From NCBI GenBank assembly GCA_963854835.1, contig OY978526.1, positions 88,588,846 through 88,652,845 of the forward strand: 64,000 bases of DNA, given 5' to 3'. This DNA comes from Megamerina dolium. Its lineage: Eukaryota; Arthropoda; Insecta; Diptera; Megamerinidae. Of this stretch, positions 1 to 12,487 are shown in pieces (the stretch's first letter is position 1; each line of letters starts with the position of its first letter). The position numbers and the translations under genes are program-made. The notes under the pieces were generated by a model. That model did not search any database and was not told the DNA's origin. It was given only the letters and a program-made list of their open reading frames with translations.

Positions 1-873
1 CATGTCGACTACCCCGGTAAATATACATAGAACGTAGAAACGTAACGGTCTATAAATTCACTTCTACCGTATCCATATAGACAACAAATGCTTAGATAAT
101 CTGAAGTGGAATGACACCAATTCAAATGTCCGGCGCTTTTAGTTTTTAGCTTATACAAATTTTGACTGTATTCTATTATTATTTATTCAAAAGTCTGTTT
201 AAATTTCTATACATTAAGATATATAAATTTTAATTAGAATATTCATTAATGTAGCATCTTAAAGTAAAAACTTTTTATTATACTTATACATAGCAGTTAT
301 ATTTTTGTGTCAAATTTAAAGCAACCCCGTAAATTCACTTTGACCTTATTTATAAATCAAGGTAATATGCAAAACTTGTAAAGTGCTATCATTATTATTA
401 TTATAATTACACAAACATATGCATGTATGATGTGTAAGAATATGTACATATATGTGGTTAATATAATACTCAAGCCATTTACATATATAGTAAATAACAA
501 CCTTAACCCTATTCCACCATTATTATGTATATGGCTCGATTTCTAGTTCACACGTTTACTCGCATCAAAACAATTTTTAACATTCATAAGCTATTTAATA
601 GCATTTCACACCGTTTACCAGCAATTTCCTACCTTATAAATAATAATGTTAACGTTTATATTTGATTACCATTTGCCCATTTCACTGACTATTTCAATTC
701 AAGGATTCAGCATAATATTTTGTGATCATTTAGATTGTTCGATATGTTTTGCGACATGGTTACCTTGGTATTATTAGATGAAATCTGATGTTTCCATTGT
801 AGTAAAAGTTCATATATTGTGAAAAATTAAACTAGGTCTAATGTTTGATAACAATGAAATCTCATTAAAATTA
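1..873. other. AT-rich stretch without recognised gene
   Basis: No ORF of recognisable family on either strand. The sequence is AT-rich with scattered TACATATGTA-type motifs typical of dipteran spacer DNA. Nothing further can be supported. Confidence 0.6.
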
Positions 874-1990
874 CGTGGGCGGTACCAGAACTACCCGACC
901 TGACATATAGTTGGCGGCAGTAGTTTGAAAAAAAATTACTTTGGTGAAAAGTGGCAACCTTATAAAACATATGTTTTAAATTTCAAAGCGTCACGTTGTT
1001 TAGTATTTTTTTTGGAGCCACCGAAAGTTAACGACCTCAGTGAATTTGTAAACATGGAAAACATTGCTCACCGTTATGTAATTCAATACTTTCATTTGAA
1101 AGGTCTCAGTCCAACGAATATTAAAGCCAAACTAGATTCTACTCGGGGGGAGTCTACTCTTTCGTTTACGACCATAAAATATTGGATGGCAGAGTTTAAA
1201 CGAGATCGTACGAGCTGCCAAGACGAACACCGCAGTGGTCGACCAATTGAGGTGGTCACTCCAGAAAAAATAAAATTCACAAAATGGTGAAATTAGGGGC
1301 ATTTCATCGTATATTGTCCAAAAATTTGGTGATGAACAAAAACAACGTCATGAAGATGTTTCTATAGAGTGTTTGGCGATGTTTCACAGTAATAAAGCCG
1401 AGTTTTTGCATCGATTCGTAACCATGAATGAGGTATGGGTCCACCACTTCACACCTGAGACAAAGGAGCAGTCAAAACACTGGACTTAAAGGGGAGACTC
1501 GTGTCCAAAGAAGCCGAGGACAGTACCATCTGGAGGCAAGGCTATGGCGTCTGTTTTTTCGTATGCATATGAGATAATTTTTAAGTGATGAAATTAAAAA
1601 AAAAAGCCGCATTTGGTAAAAAATAAAGTGTTGTTTCATCAAGACAATGCACCAGCAGATCACACATCCGCTATTGTGGTAGCCAAAACCAATGATCTAA
1701 AGCTCGAATTGTTTCAGCACGCAAATTATTCGCCAGATTTAGCTCTTTCGCATTATTTTCTATTTCCAAATTGGAAAAAATGGCTTGGTGGTAGAAGATT
1801 TGCAAACAATTGAAGAGGTGGAGTCTGCGGTAGATGGCTATTTTAATGAGCTATACAGTTCATACTATAAACAGGGTATCGCTGGGAAAGGTGTATAAAG
1901 CTAAAAGGAGATTATGTTGAGAAATAAAGAAAAATTTTCCCAAATTTGTTGTTTTCTTTGTTAGGTCGGGTAGTTCTGGGACCGCCCTCC
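874..1990 (+). mobile_element. mariner element, family 2, internally degraded copy
   Basis: The two ends form about 32-bp inverted repeats (874-905 and 1959-1990) sharing the core CAGAACTACCCGACCT, and TA dinucleotides flank both sides (872-873, 1991-1992), as expected for a Tc1/mariner target duplication. At 1117 bp it is shorter than a usual 1.25-1.3-kb mariner. A second copy of the same family lies at 20838-22043 on the other strand. Confidence 0.9.
1054..1926 (+). pseudogene. mariner transposase pseudogene
   Basis: The N-terminal reading frame starts MENIAHRYVIQYFHLKG and shows the mariner helix-turn-helix region. It breaks near 1290. A later frame (1613-1813) has the catalytic-domain signature QDNAPADHTS followed by YSPDLA and KKWLGG. 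Several frameshifts and a loss of the middle of the protein leave no product of the usual 340-350 residues. The C-terminal similarity (SSYYKQGI, KGDYVE) suggests an irritans-like subfamily, but the assignment is tentative. Confidence 0.85.
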
Positions 1991-1992
1991 TA

Positions 1993-4900
1993 ATGCCATT
2001 TTCAAAATAATCGTTCACTCATTAATTTATCGACTTCTTAAAGTGAAATTGCAAAATTCTACATTACATAAGCAATTTTTGCGAAAAAGTTTAGTAAATA
2101 AAAATAAATGGATGTAGGTATTTTTGATTTGCTTCCTATTTATTTTTACCGACAAACTTTTATATCGAATTTTTTGATATTCGTACTAATTAAAGCAATT
2201 TTTCGCTTCTATATAATGTTTTTGTGAAAATTCCAACGTAATATAATTATTACGTTCTTATCCCCCCCCATGCTTTATTGATTACCTTGACCTAATCTCT
2301 CATAGTTTAACTAACTTCTTATATGTTTACATAGTTGTATGTGTATGTGTACATTAATGTGTTCCTCATTTTTCAAAATTATTCCTTTGTGGCGATTCTT
2401 CATTATATTGCAAATCACTCATACTCGTATAAGAAAAATCATGAGGAACACATCAATGTACACATACAACTATGTAAACTCATAAGAAGTAAGATAATCT
2501 ATGAGAAAGTGTCTCAGATATTGTAAACAAATATTTTTCTGAATGTAAAGGACACTCTAATAAATATATTCGTTCATACATAAGTAAAAATCTTAAAGCG
2601 GAGGAGGCAATATAAGCAAAAACAAACAAAAAAAAAAGTAATAAAATACTTCTACGTAATACGTAAGTAAATAGCAGTTTGTCTTGGTCTTTACTAATTA
2701 ATCGTTGACTATTTCCGTTGGAAAGGCAAAGGGTGTGTGATGGTGCAGACTCTTGACTTGGTTATACCGTTACTAAAGGTCTCCCAAAAACAAACAAAAA
2801 AAGAATTTTGAAAAAGTTCTACTTTGTCCAATGTTTACAAGTTTATTTGTAGCTTATGTGTACATTTTTCTCATATATTCTTTATTGCTTTAATTTTTGT
2901 TGTTATAACTAGTGGATGTAGATAAAACTTGTTTCTTGCCTGATTGTTTTATTTTTATCATACGGGTTTTCTTAAGTTTGCGTAGCATTCTGTATTGAAG
3001 TATATGAAAAGTTTTCATATAATATTTTCGTGCGAAATATTTTTGTATTATTATATGCATCCTAAGTGTATATGCTATAAAATAAAATTGCATAGAAATA
3101 TTTTTATGTTATGGTTATTTTTATTTTGTATTTTTTCAAAAAGTTTTCAGATTTATTTTTACTATGTGCTCAATTTTACCAGCATCCTTTCCTGTTTCTT
3201 GATTCTATGTTGAAGTATTCTTTGTTTTGTATTCGTAATTAATAAAAAAAAAAAAAAAAAAAACAACAACAAAAATTGGTGTAGGTGTTTTAAAAATGTC
3301 ACCAAGGAATAAAATTTAGAAATAAAACTACACTGATGATTCCATAAGGGCTAATCTAAAATATTATGGTAAATAACTTCAATATTTTTATTTATACTTT
3401 TTGTTAATGAATATGATGTTATTTTATATTTTAAAATATTTTAATTTTTTTTTTATTGATATTCAAAAATATAATTCTACTAAAATTAAACACATTATTG
3501 TTCAACAATTTTACTTATATGATTTTATTTTATATTTTAAAATATTTTAATTTTTTTTTTTTATTACTATTCAAAAATAAAATTCAACTTTCGACAAATT
3601 AGGTAATTTTGAAATAACACAATCTTCAGAAAGTAAATACTGAAAAATAGTATGATTTATTTTTCAATTCTAAACGCTTTTTCAAAAATTCAATAATATC
3701 TTCCGATCTAAACAAAACAATTATTTCCAAATATACTCGTATGCTGGTAATTTTTTGTCACCCTAAAAGTATGCTATCATAAAGGAAAATTCATAGAAGT
3801 GCAAAAAATATAAATGCGATGGTTTATTGATGTTTTAAAATAGTTTTGGGGCACTCAAAAATACAATTTAGTTTAATTTCATTTTTTAAATAAACCTAAG
3901 AGTAAACTACCCAATTTTGTTAGATCGGTTTTTGAAGAAATCAAAGTGAAAATTAAATTAACCGATAATCACACTTTGGGAGTTTCGGAGTCACAAAAGA
4001 AAGTATAAATGGGAATGCGGCTCTATATGCGGTTGCAAACAAAATAATTTATCCTTTTTATATTGCCAGTAATAACATGGTATAGCTCATTTTATTGCTA
4101 CAGCTTACCAAATATGGCATTTATGATGAGAAATCGAGCACTCGGGATCTATAAGTATTTTTCAATTAACACTTTTTTACTAATCTGTTTTTCTGCAGAA
4201 ACATATTACATTAATAATAAAATTTCATTAACATTTTTAAATAGAAAGTAATGATATCCTTCTTTCAATTGATATAAACTCAACAAAGAATATTGCAATC
4301 AATGTTGAAACATTTCAATTTCATTTAATTTCTGATACAAAATGTGCTTATTAATTACTTATTTTCAAATTATGCTATTCGTAATCCTTGTTTCTACTTT
4401 TTCTGCAGCGCTTTCTTCCATCAACATTTCAACCTTTTCAATTTTAACATTTTTTTTTTCATATTGAATGTGCAATATATAATGAATAAACGGACGAACG
4501 AACGAACGTATGAAAGAAATTTCACTTTAACACGTCCTTATGCAGTAGCTGCAGCGAATGGCAAAAAAGCATGCTGATTTTCAGTTTATTTTTCTGACAT
4601 TTCATACTCTACCATATCAAGGGAGAATAGAATACAATATACCGAGAAAATTCATTTGCACGACCATAGCGATAGGTAGAGCATACAATTTCATTTCTCC
4701 AATTTGTTTGCCAGCATCATTATGCTGATCCACTGTTTATGAATCTGTAAGAATTTTAATTGAATTTTCCCTTATCGGTATTATGTTTAATGATAATTAT
4801 TATATTGTTTTTAATTTTTGACTTTATGGTGTTTTCCATTAAAAGTTACTGCATTTCCCTAATATCACAAAGCATCATTAGTGTTGGCGAATTTGTTATA

Positions 4901-5321
4901 AACGTGATATGATAATCCTTAGCGCGAGTTTTATACTCATACACTTTTAATCTTAGCATATTTTTAGGCAATTGTAAAAAAAAATAAGTTTCCTTTTCTC
5001 CACTGTACTCAAATTTGTATGTATGTGTAGGTGGGTTGTGGGTTCTTGGTAGTATGTACAAGGGGATATGATTCTTTTAGAATTTGTTAATAGTTCTCTT
5101 TTTTATTACTAATTGTTCTTTCTTTATTAATGCTACCAAGAAGTAATCTGATAGAAAGACTCTAACTTTGGCCTGATCAAACGGAACTGCTTACTATACA
5201 AGATTTTGGCTTACATTAATTTCTTTCTTACAGGACCGTCTTCATCGGTATATAGTTTTCACTTAACCAAAAATGTTTGATTATACTCTATTTGCATTGA
5301 AAGTGACAATCCAGCATTAAC
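1993..5321. other. AT-rich intergenic stretch with a foldback and simple repeats
   Basis: No recognisable coding region. It holds the long inverted repeat at 2289-2516 (listed separately), a 60-bp AT-rich block repeated at about 3420-3480 and 3525-3590, and a poly-A tract near 3243. A block around 3755-3920 has short stretches resembling 51690-51840. The small ORFs here are low-complexity. Confidence 0.5.
2289..2516. repeat. long imperfect inverted repeat (foldback)
   Basis: The left arm (about 2289-2374) is nearly the reverse complement of the right arm (about 2433-2516). Shared blocks include GTTTACATAGTTGTATGTGT, GTGTTCCTCAT and CTCATAG. The loop is about 58 bp. This is the shape of a foldback-type MITE, but no clear target duplication was found, so the class is open. 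Confidence 0.75.
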
Positions 5322-5323
5322 TA

Positions 5324-6225
5324 TTGGGTGTGTGAATTAGTAACCGGCCTTTTACGTTACATGGCGTCACACGTAAGCGTGATGTTGTACATCATTATCC
5401 GGAATTTCATTTTCAATGTCTATTCAAAATGCTGTCAAAATCACTCAAAAGTTTTCAATTTGGTTGTGCGCATCATATTTTTTTTCACGATGGAAAATTT
5501 TAAGAATTGGCGAAAAAACAGCATTTGCGGCAAGTTTTGTTAAGTTACTTTTTTGTAAAGAAAAAGGCGGCTGAAAGTCATTGTTTGCTTCTGGAATTGT
5601 TTGATGACAATTCTCTATCCAATACGCAGTGTAAAGAGTGATTTGTGCCCTTCAAAAACGGTGATTTTGGTATCAAAGACAAAGAAGGCTCTGGACAGCC
5701 GAAAAAGTTTGAAGACGAGGATTTGGAGGCATTACTCGACCAAGACCTGGTCGAACCATTACGGGAGAGCTGTATCGACAACAACTAATGCGTTTGAAGA
5801 GAACAATTATCGAGAAACGGCCGTAATATGCGACCAGAGACGTGTCGGTAATTTTACACCATGACAACGCATGGCGACACATTGCTATTCCGGTAAAAAA
5901 CTATCTTGCTAATAGCGGATGTTAAGATTTACCTCATCCGCCTTATAACCCATTCCTAGCGCTTTCAGATTACCACTTGTTTCGGTCCATTCGGTTAATG
6001 GAATACGCTTCACTTCAGTTACCGAATCAAAAATGGGTTCGATTCGTTTTTGACCTCCAAGCCGACGAAGTTCTTTTGGGATGGCATCCATAAATTGACA
6101 GAAAGATGGGGAAATGCCATAGTTTCTGATAGGCAATACTTTGAGTTACATGTTTTTTACAGAATTCTTAAATATAAATGATTTTTCAGCACTAAAAAAG
6201 CCTAGTTATTAATTCACACGCTTAA
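5324..6225 (+). mobile_element. mariner element, family 3, internally deleted copy
   Basis: The ends are inverted repeats with the shared block GTGTGAATTA (TTGGGTGTGTGAATTAGTAA at the left), flanked by TA at 5322-5323 and 6226-6227. Length is 902 bp, about 0.35 kb short of a full mariner. A more heavily deleted relative lies at 49210-49697 on the minus strand and shares both ends and internal sequence. Confidence 0.88.
5490..6146 (+). pseudogene. mariner (mauritiana-like) transposase pseudogene
   Basis: The start MENFKNWR is followed, in shifting frames, by helix-turn-helix-like text (KKAAESHCLLLELFDDN, then KDKEGSGQPKKFEDEDLEAL). At the far end sits a typical mariner C-terminus (GIHKLTERWGNAIVSD then YFEL). 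The catalytic middle is mostly missing and there are several stops. The C-terminal motif resembles Mos1-type transposases. It is non-functional. Confidence 0.8.
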
Positions 6226-6227
6226 TA

Positions 6228-7974
6228 TTAAATCATGTTTCGCTGTTCTGATAAATAATATATTCACTGGCTGTGTTTATGCAAGGAGTTTTTATTATTC
6301 TATTTTCAAAACTTTCTATATTGGGTATTGGGTATTAGTTTTGCTACTGATAGTCTATGAGTTGACTTGGTACTTTGAAAATGGCCCTAATTGTATTATT
6401 TCAGTTTTGTTAGTATATTATTTTTAGGTGTAGTATATTTATGTAAATATATTACAATTATTTGATAAGTAAGAAGTAGGCACTTAAGAGTTCGGAAGTT
6501 ATTTTACAGCCACATAGAATATACGAGTATTACATTACAACTGTCATGCAATTATGTCGGCCACACTGTTGTTCAACTGACTTTGAATTTGATCTCCCGC
6601 AATTTGTAGCAATTGCAATTTTATACCATTTCTAAAGATCCCTTTCTTCTAATTTCAAATTAAATTAGACCAATAATATAATGCAGACATATTAAATATA
6701 AAATATCCCCCTAATGGCATTGAAGTAGTAGGGGCACCACGGATGATATGGATTTCAAAAACTGTGGTAATTTGCAATTGAATTTAGCACATTATTTTAT
6801 ATATGTACCTCAAAGAAAGCATATATTATACTTAAAATATTTATCATTACTTATACTCGAAATAGCATTTAATTCATAAAATATTGGCGCAATTTGGCCA
6901 CATTTTATTTATTTCACACATACACTCTACCCATGCGGGGTATAATAATTAAATTCTCTAGGCCAACATTTTATTGTATATTTTTGTCATTCATCTAAAC
7001 AGCAAATTTTTATTTACTGCAATGGTCTACAAATTGCGCAAGCCTAACCTAGGAAACACGAAAAACACAATGTGCTAATAAAATGCTCACATGACAATAT
7101 TGTAATGTTGTTATACCTATATATATATATACATGTATATTATATAAGCACACAAAGTCATAAACTCCATACATACATATGTATGATATGTACATATCGT
7201 ATCTTATTTGCTTTTATGTTTCCGCTGTTGCATTTTAACAGTTTCCTTGGATTTAACTGTCTGTCTGTTTTATGTTACATATGTTTTATGATTGCAGAGA
7301 AAAGCAAAAGCAATATTGTTTCCGGGATGAACTTGAATTTACTTTAAAGCAATAATAACCAGCATGATGAAATTGTTAGTGAAGGCGGTAATTGCAATAA
7401 AAGTATCCCTATATATGTATGTATACATATATATGAGTATGAGACATAAACAACGACAAGATAAAGTAACTGTATGCGGAAAAGACAAAGTTATAAATGC
7501 TGTACGTATGTATGTATGTATATATGTTACACATATATATTAGAAACAAAATCAACAACAGCCGGATATGGGTGTAGAACTGAAAACGGCAGTTACAACA
7601 GCAAAGGGAACAAATAAAACAAGAACAAATGTAGTAAGGCATAAACTTTCAATGTCTGAGGGCATTTATGTAGATATATATATTGTAGAATGCTATATGA
7701 TCTGTTGATAATTCCAAGCTTAAGGGAAAATCTTGAGGTGTAGAAAACTGATTATGTATTAATAAACATAGTACCTACTATATTTCTTTCAGAAATCACA
7801 AGGATACAAACGCAAGTTTACTAATTTAAAGTGCAATTTATTATTATTTTCTCCATTTATCATACCCATATATTAAATATGTACCTATATAGTGAAATTT
7901 AACTTATTGCTACGATACATATACCTTATACACACACACAATGCACTCATAAAACTGTTTGTACTATGTATGCA
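6228..7974. other. AT-rich stretch without recognised gene
   Basis: Only simple sequence and low-complexity ORFs are visible, such as the tyrosine/isoleucine-rich frames at 7072-7347 and 7409-7642 built on TATATA/TATGTA repeats. No host exon was recognised. Confidence 0.5.
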
Positions 7975-7976
7975 TA

Positions 7977-9262
7977 CGGAAGGACTAACAAAAGTTCAGT
8001 AAATTGATGATATTTTATGTGAATTGGAAGAATTTTGAAAAATAGTATTCATTTTGTAGTAATCTAACGGTATTTCATTCTAAATTTCAAAAAAAATCGG
8101 TAAGAATGGAGTTGAGAAAACGTAAAATTACTGACGAAAAGTTGGTGGAAATTCTGCCATCAACGTCAGAAGTAATTCGACATGCTATTCTTTATGGATT
8201 TCGACGTCGACTTAAGCTCATAGAAATTTTTAGTGAATTCCAAACAGCTTATGGAACGAACGCAACATTAAGACCATTTGTATGTGGTATCAACGATTCC
8301 AGACTGAACATTTTACCGTGGAGGACGAGCCTCGCCAAAATCTTCGACCTACGAGATAAATGTGTTTATGATTAAGGAAAAAATTGACGAAGATTCACGA
8401 ATGATACAAGAAATGATAACCAGTGAATTGCACTTGAATGGCACTATGGCTATATCGCGAATATTGCGGAATGATTTACAATACACGAAGAAATCTGCCC
8501 AATGGGTCCCACGAATGTTGAGTGATATTCAGAAAGAAGCTCGAGTTCGTTTTTCTGAATATTTTCTAAGAAAATTCAAAAACGAAGAGTCTAGCAACTT
8601 CAGTATGATCGTAACAGGTGACGATGCTTGGTTTTACAAGTACGACCCGGAAACTAAGCAGCAGTTAATGGTATGGAGCTCAAAAGGAGTAAAATCACCA
8701 TTTAAAGTGAGGCAACAAAAGTCAGCAATGAAAGTGATGATTGCGGTTTATTTCACTAAAGCAAGAATTGTAGCTGATATTCCCCCAAAATATTTGTCAG
8801 ATACTAAAGACTGCTTACCAAAAGTGTTCGGTAATTGGTTGGGTAATAGAAACAAAGAGGAACTGCGCCGCTACTTTTTGCATCGCGAAAATGCTCCAGC
8901 TCACACTGCTGAAATGACAAGTAACTAGCGCTTTTTGGCATTGAAGAAATTCGCCCGTCACTGTATTCCACGGATCTGGGGCCTTGTGATATCTGGTTAT
9001 TTCCAAACATTCATATAATTTTGAGGGGAAAAGTCTTTGGTAGCAATGCAGAGATCATCAATGCAGTTAGAACTTAACGAGCTATAAAAATGTGATTTTG
9101 AGAATTGCTTTCATCAGTGGATCTACAAATTAAAAAAATGTATTGAAATTTATGGTGATTATATTGAAAATATAAAAAATACTGAAGATTAAAAATATCA
9201 AATAAAAAAATTGGTGGGTGTTTTTATTCATTCAGCTTACCGAACTTTTGTTAGTCCCCTAA
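7977..9262 (+). mobile_element. near full-length mariner-like element, family 4
   Basis: The ends are inverted repeats sharing GGACTAACAAAAGTTC, flanked by TA at 7975-7976 and 9263-9264. Length is 1286 bp, the standard size for mariner. The internal transposase is frame-shifted but recognisable through most of its length. No second copy was seen in the window. Confidence 0.87.
8106..9190 (+). pseudogene. mariner-like transposase pseudogene
   Basis: The first frame (8106-8375) begins MELRKRKITDEKLVE. A second frame (8362-8928, 188 codons) carries the linker and the first catalytic region VTGDDAWFYKYDPETKQQ. It ends with the signature HRENAPAHTAE. After a stop near 8926 the frame shifts, and the remaining C-terminus (LGPCDIWLF-like, 8970-9010) is still legible. 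The D residues of the catalytic motifs are present in pieces, but at least two frameshifts inactivate it. Confidence 0.85.
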
Positions 9263-9264
9263 TA

Positions 9265-9602
9265 CTACTAACACAGAGACATGTGTATCCGTATCCGTTA
9301 ACTGAAGTACCTACCTACAATATTGGAGTGTTAAGGTGTGCCTTGCTGAATGTATGGCTTATGTAGGTTTGCATGTAATAGTAAATATGTATAATGTTTT
9401 ATTTTACTTTAAAGTGCATTTAGTGATAATATATTAAAATGTATTTATTGTCATTTAAAAGTTGTTGCAAACGGGGATACATACGCTTAGAAAAACAATG
9501 CTAAAAGAAGAGTGAAACTACTTAAACTTACGTACATAAAAAGTTGCAGAATGTAAATTTAAAATTCGATGGTAATAGAAGATAGATTTAAAAGGTTCTA
9601 AG
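9265..9602. other. AT-rich spacer between mariner and SINE
   Basis: No coding signal or repeat of recognised type is seen in this stretch. Confidence 0.45.
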
Positions 9603-9960
9603 TATTTAGTGGCTTAGTGGTTAGTATGTTGGCCTTCTGATCTGTAGGTCGTGGGTTCAATCCCCGGCTGAAGCATAACAAATTAAGCAATTGTTGGCAA
9701 GCAATTGGCAATTTTTCTGGAAGTACCAATTTGCCAAAAATGCTTCTTAAAAGAGCTCTCTGTGACAAAACTAAGTTAAAGTGATGTCACAAGGGTTCTG
9801 CCGTTCGGAACCGGCTAATATTAGTAGGTCCCTTCTAATGCTGTCTAAATTTAACACGCACAACAGTATTGGAAGAGAAGCTCGGTGGTATCACAATGCG
9901 CCTTTATGGCCTAAGTGTGTTCTCTCAGAGAGAGGGTAGCCACATAACCTATGCTAACCT
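9603..9960 (+). mobile_element. tRNA-headed SINE, near full length
   Basis: The head carries a tRNA-like internal promoter: A box TGGCTTAGTGG (9610-9620) and B box GGTTCAATCC (9654-9663), 33 bp apart. The body has the blocks AATTTGCCAAAAATGCTTCT, GTGATGTCACAAGGGTTCTG and CTCTCAGAGAGAGGGTAGCC, and the end has an AACCTA-type tail. At least seven other pieces of the same family occur in the window (13.1, 15.8, 27.5, 28.1, 31.0, 31.3 and 49.8 kb). The family name is not known to me. Confidence 0.85.
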
Positions 9961-10019
9961 GGTTAACATATGATATTATGGGAATTGAGTAGTCGAACAC
10001 CCGGCCTCTAATAATGCTT

Positions 10020-10125
10020 CATACATATATCACAGAATCGTGGAGTATGTTAAACTCAGACGGGAAAGTTCTTGGACTATTCCAAAGAAAAGTCCCAGAC
10101 AAAATCTTCAGGTCAGGTCAAAATG
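10020..10125 (+). pseudogene. small LINE fragment (RTE-like ORF2 C-terminal part)
   Basis: A short frame reads ESWSMLNSDGKVLGLFQRKV followed by PDKIF. This matches the conserved 'AWT...ALGVFERKVLRKIFGP' segment seen in the RTE-like LINE copies elsewhere in this window, but is more divergent. No ends are visible. Confidence 0.55.
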
Positions 10126-11344
10126 GTAATCTAATTACAAGTTCATAAATATAAATTTTAATATAAATTTTTAATAGCTTTAAAATATCTTAAGATTAAT
10201 ACCAATCCATTAACAAATAATAATTCATTAGATTTTTATACTGAGAACCTTTCGCTTACTACGTTATATTAATTTTATTTAATTACCAGCAAAATACATT
10301 TTGTTTCCACACTTCTTAATACGTGTTTGTCCATTTGTAACCAAATTATCGCAACCTTGATTTGAATTTAATATGTTATAACTAAAGTAAGGTACTAGTT
10401 TATATGCACTATGATGATATAAACATGTACGAGTATGTACATACATGTCTCTCTGTGTTGTTTCTACAAATGTACACTTGAAAAAAAAAAATGAAAGCAA
10501 AAATGAAAAGAGCAAAAAACGGAAGTACGCACGTATAACCCTGTTTACAAATTTAACATGGCAAAAGGTGAGATTTTTATTTTTGTTCGCTCGTACATTA
10601 ATGTAAATAAAATTCCCATCAAGTGCAAAAAGCACAACAAACACTCACACACACACACACACACACACATGCATAGAGGTGAAAGTATGGCGAAAAATGA
10701 CTCAATCGCTGTTACCTTTGCTGCCATTGCTGTCATTGTGTATACATACTATGCAGTACGGATAGCTTTATTTTTTTAGTGTATATGCAATGACAGTAAT
10801 GACGTATGTATATGTATATACTTGTATATAGTATATACTACATACATTAGAAGCATTTTCTCCACCTGTTATGGCCTAAGCAACAGGAGGCCATTAATGA
10901 CATTTAAGCGAGTTTGTTGAGAGATAGAGAGAGAGAGCAAAAATATGAGAGCATATGCTTTTGTGATACTATAAGTGAAAGCTTTTGTGAGCGAGTCCTT
11001 AGTAAAACATAGAATCAAAGAGAATTTTGTACGAAAATTGTCCATTTTTATTAATGGTAGAACATTTACTATAAACAATGTTGCCATATTAAAATTTGAG
11101 CATATTAACTCGTTTAAAATTATTTAAAATTAATTTAATATTGAATGAATTAAATAATAAATTTGAACGATGCGCGGACAGAACGTGATAATATGTCAAC
11201 TAAATAACTTTGCTATAATATATAGCAAAATTTAAGAATTCATTCGTTTTTTAAACTACCTCTACATGCAAAACTGTTTAAGTTAATTTCTGTTGATGTT
11301 GAAATTGTAAAAATTGCAATTAGTACTGATAATTATGCCGATAA
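10126..11344. other. AT-rich stretch with CA microsatellite
   Basis: A (CA)n tract lies at about 10644-10670 and GA-rich sequence at 10920-10940. The ORFs overlapping them are low-complexity. No gene recognised. Confidence 0.5.
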
Positions 11345-12160
11345 TACAGTGCAGCACACTTTCTCGGGAGTGAACCAAACCCGGCTGAAACAATAGCATT
11401 TGACTTCAGTAACCAACGCTCTAATTCCATTCTGCTCCACTACGACACACATTTTTTTTACAGTGGTTTAAAATTTGACTTTTTCAGTCAAATGTAGTAG
11501 AATTAAGGAATTTGAAAAATCATATGTAAAATTACATTTAGATTAGTTCTTGTCTTGCGAGAAACATATTAAAAATTTTCGAGGTTTATTTTCTCATAAT
11601 ATTTTAACCCTCTAGTTACGACCCGTATGGGTCATTTTGGATCATTTTTCAAAAAATCCACCAAAAGTCAACATTTGGGAGGGTGGTCAAGGGTTAAAGT
11701 CTTCCACAAATATATTCTCCAGAAAATTTCACTAAGGGTCACCAAAGACAATTAACTTGTACGAGTTATAGGTAACATGTAAAAAACCAATTACGATTTT
11801 AAGTACATTATTTTTATGAATCTATTGCATCGTGTGATTGCTTCATGCCACAATTTAACGTCCATTGTTTCGGGGGTGAACCAAACTAGTCTCAAATGAT
11901 AGCATGTGAATATAGTAACAAAAGACCTAATCCCTTTCTGCTCGACTACGTCACCGATTTTTTTTTAAATGGTTTATAATTTGGCTTTTTTCGGTCAAAA
12001 GTAGAATCATAGAATTTGAAAAATCATATGTAAAATTACATTTAGTTCATGCCTTCGGCGCCCTATATTAAGATTTTCCTAGGATTATTTTTTTGGAACA
12101 TTGTAACCCTCTATCTGCCATCCGTATGGGTCATCTTCAGCCTTTTTTTATATGTGTTAG
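11345..12160. repeat. diverged direct duplication of a ~310-bp unit of unknown type
   Basis: The stretch 11345-11660 is repeated in diverged form at about 11848-12160. Shared blocks in the same order include GTGAACCAAAC, TAGCAT, TTCTGCTC, GAATTTGAAAAATCATATGT, AAATTACATTTAG, AACCCTCT and CCGTATGGGTCAT. There is no coding potential. The unit may be part of an undescribed non-autonomous transposon. The 190 bp between the copies includes a possible TTAA-bounded insert end. Confidence 0.65.
11608..11693. mobile_element. possible TTAA-bounded piggyBac-type mini-insertion
   Basis: An 86-bp segment begins CCCTCTAGTTACGACCC and ends GGTGGTCAAGGG, with TTAA on both sides (11604-11607 and 11694-11697). 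piggyBac-superfamily elements duplicate TTAA and usually start CCCT. The inverted identity beyond CCCT is weak, so this could be chance. Confidence 0.3.
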
Positions 12161-12487
12161 GGATTTTTTTAATTCGAAATGAGGTTGTAAGAGCACAATC
12201 ACTGTCATGCCTCACGGGCGCCTAAAAGAAATGATTTTTAATTTTACAATTATTGTTGTTGGTTATGTAGTGCAACCAAGCGATATATTGAGAAGCTAGC
12301 GAACAAATCTATGATATCGTATTAGTCGATAAAAAAATGAAAGTACGTTATTGCGCTAGAGATAATACAGGCATCATATGTTTCGGTGGATTCAATTTTG
12401 TATAAGGATTTGAATGTGAAGAAGCTTGTCGCAAAATTTGTGAGAATGCACCACCTAGCAAGGCATTAATTAAGATGGCAACAATCT
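12161..12487. other. spacer without recognised gene
   Basis: AT-rich sequence with no recognisable coding or repeat family before the LINE tail. Confidence 0.4.

Noticed and set aside
9605..9680. tRNA gene (A and B boxes at 9.6, 27.5, 31.6 and 50.0 kb)
   Set aside because: The tRNA-like part is the head of a SINE repeated in several places, lacks a convincing full cloverleaf and is followed by the same unrelated body each time.
10558..10779. ORF through a CA microsatellite
   Set aside because: Codes for a (His-Thr)n run; no conserved region.
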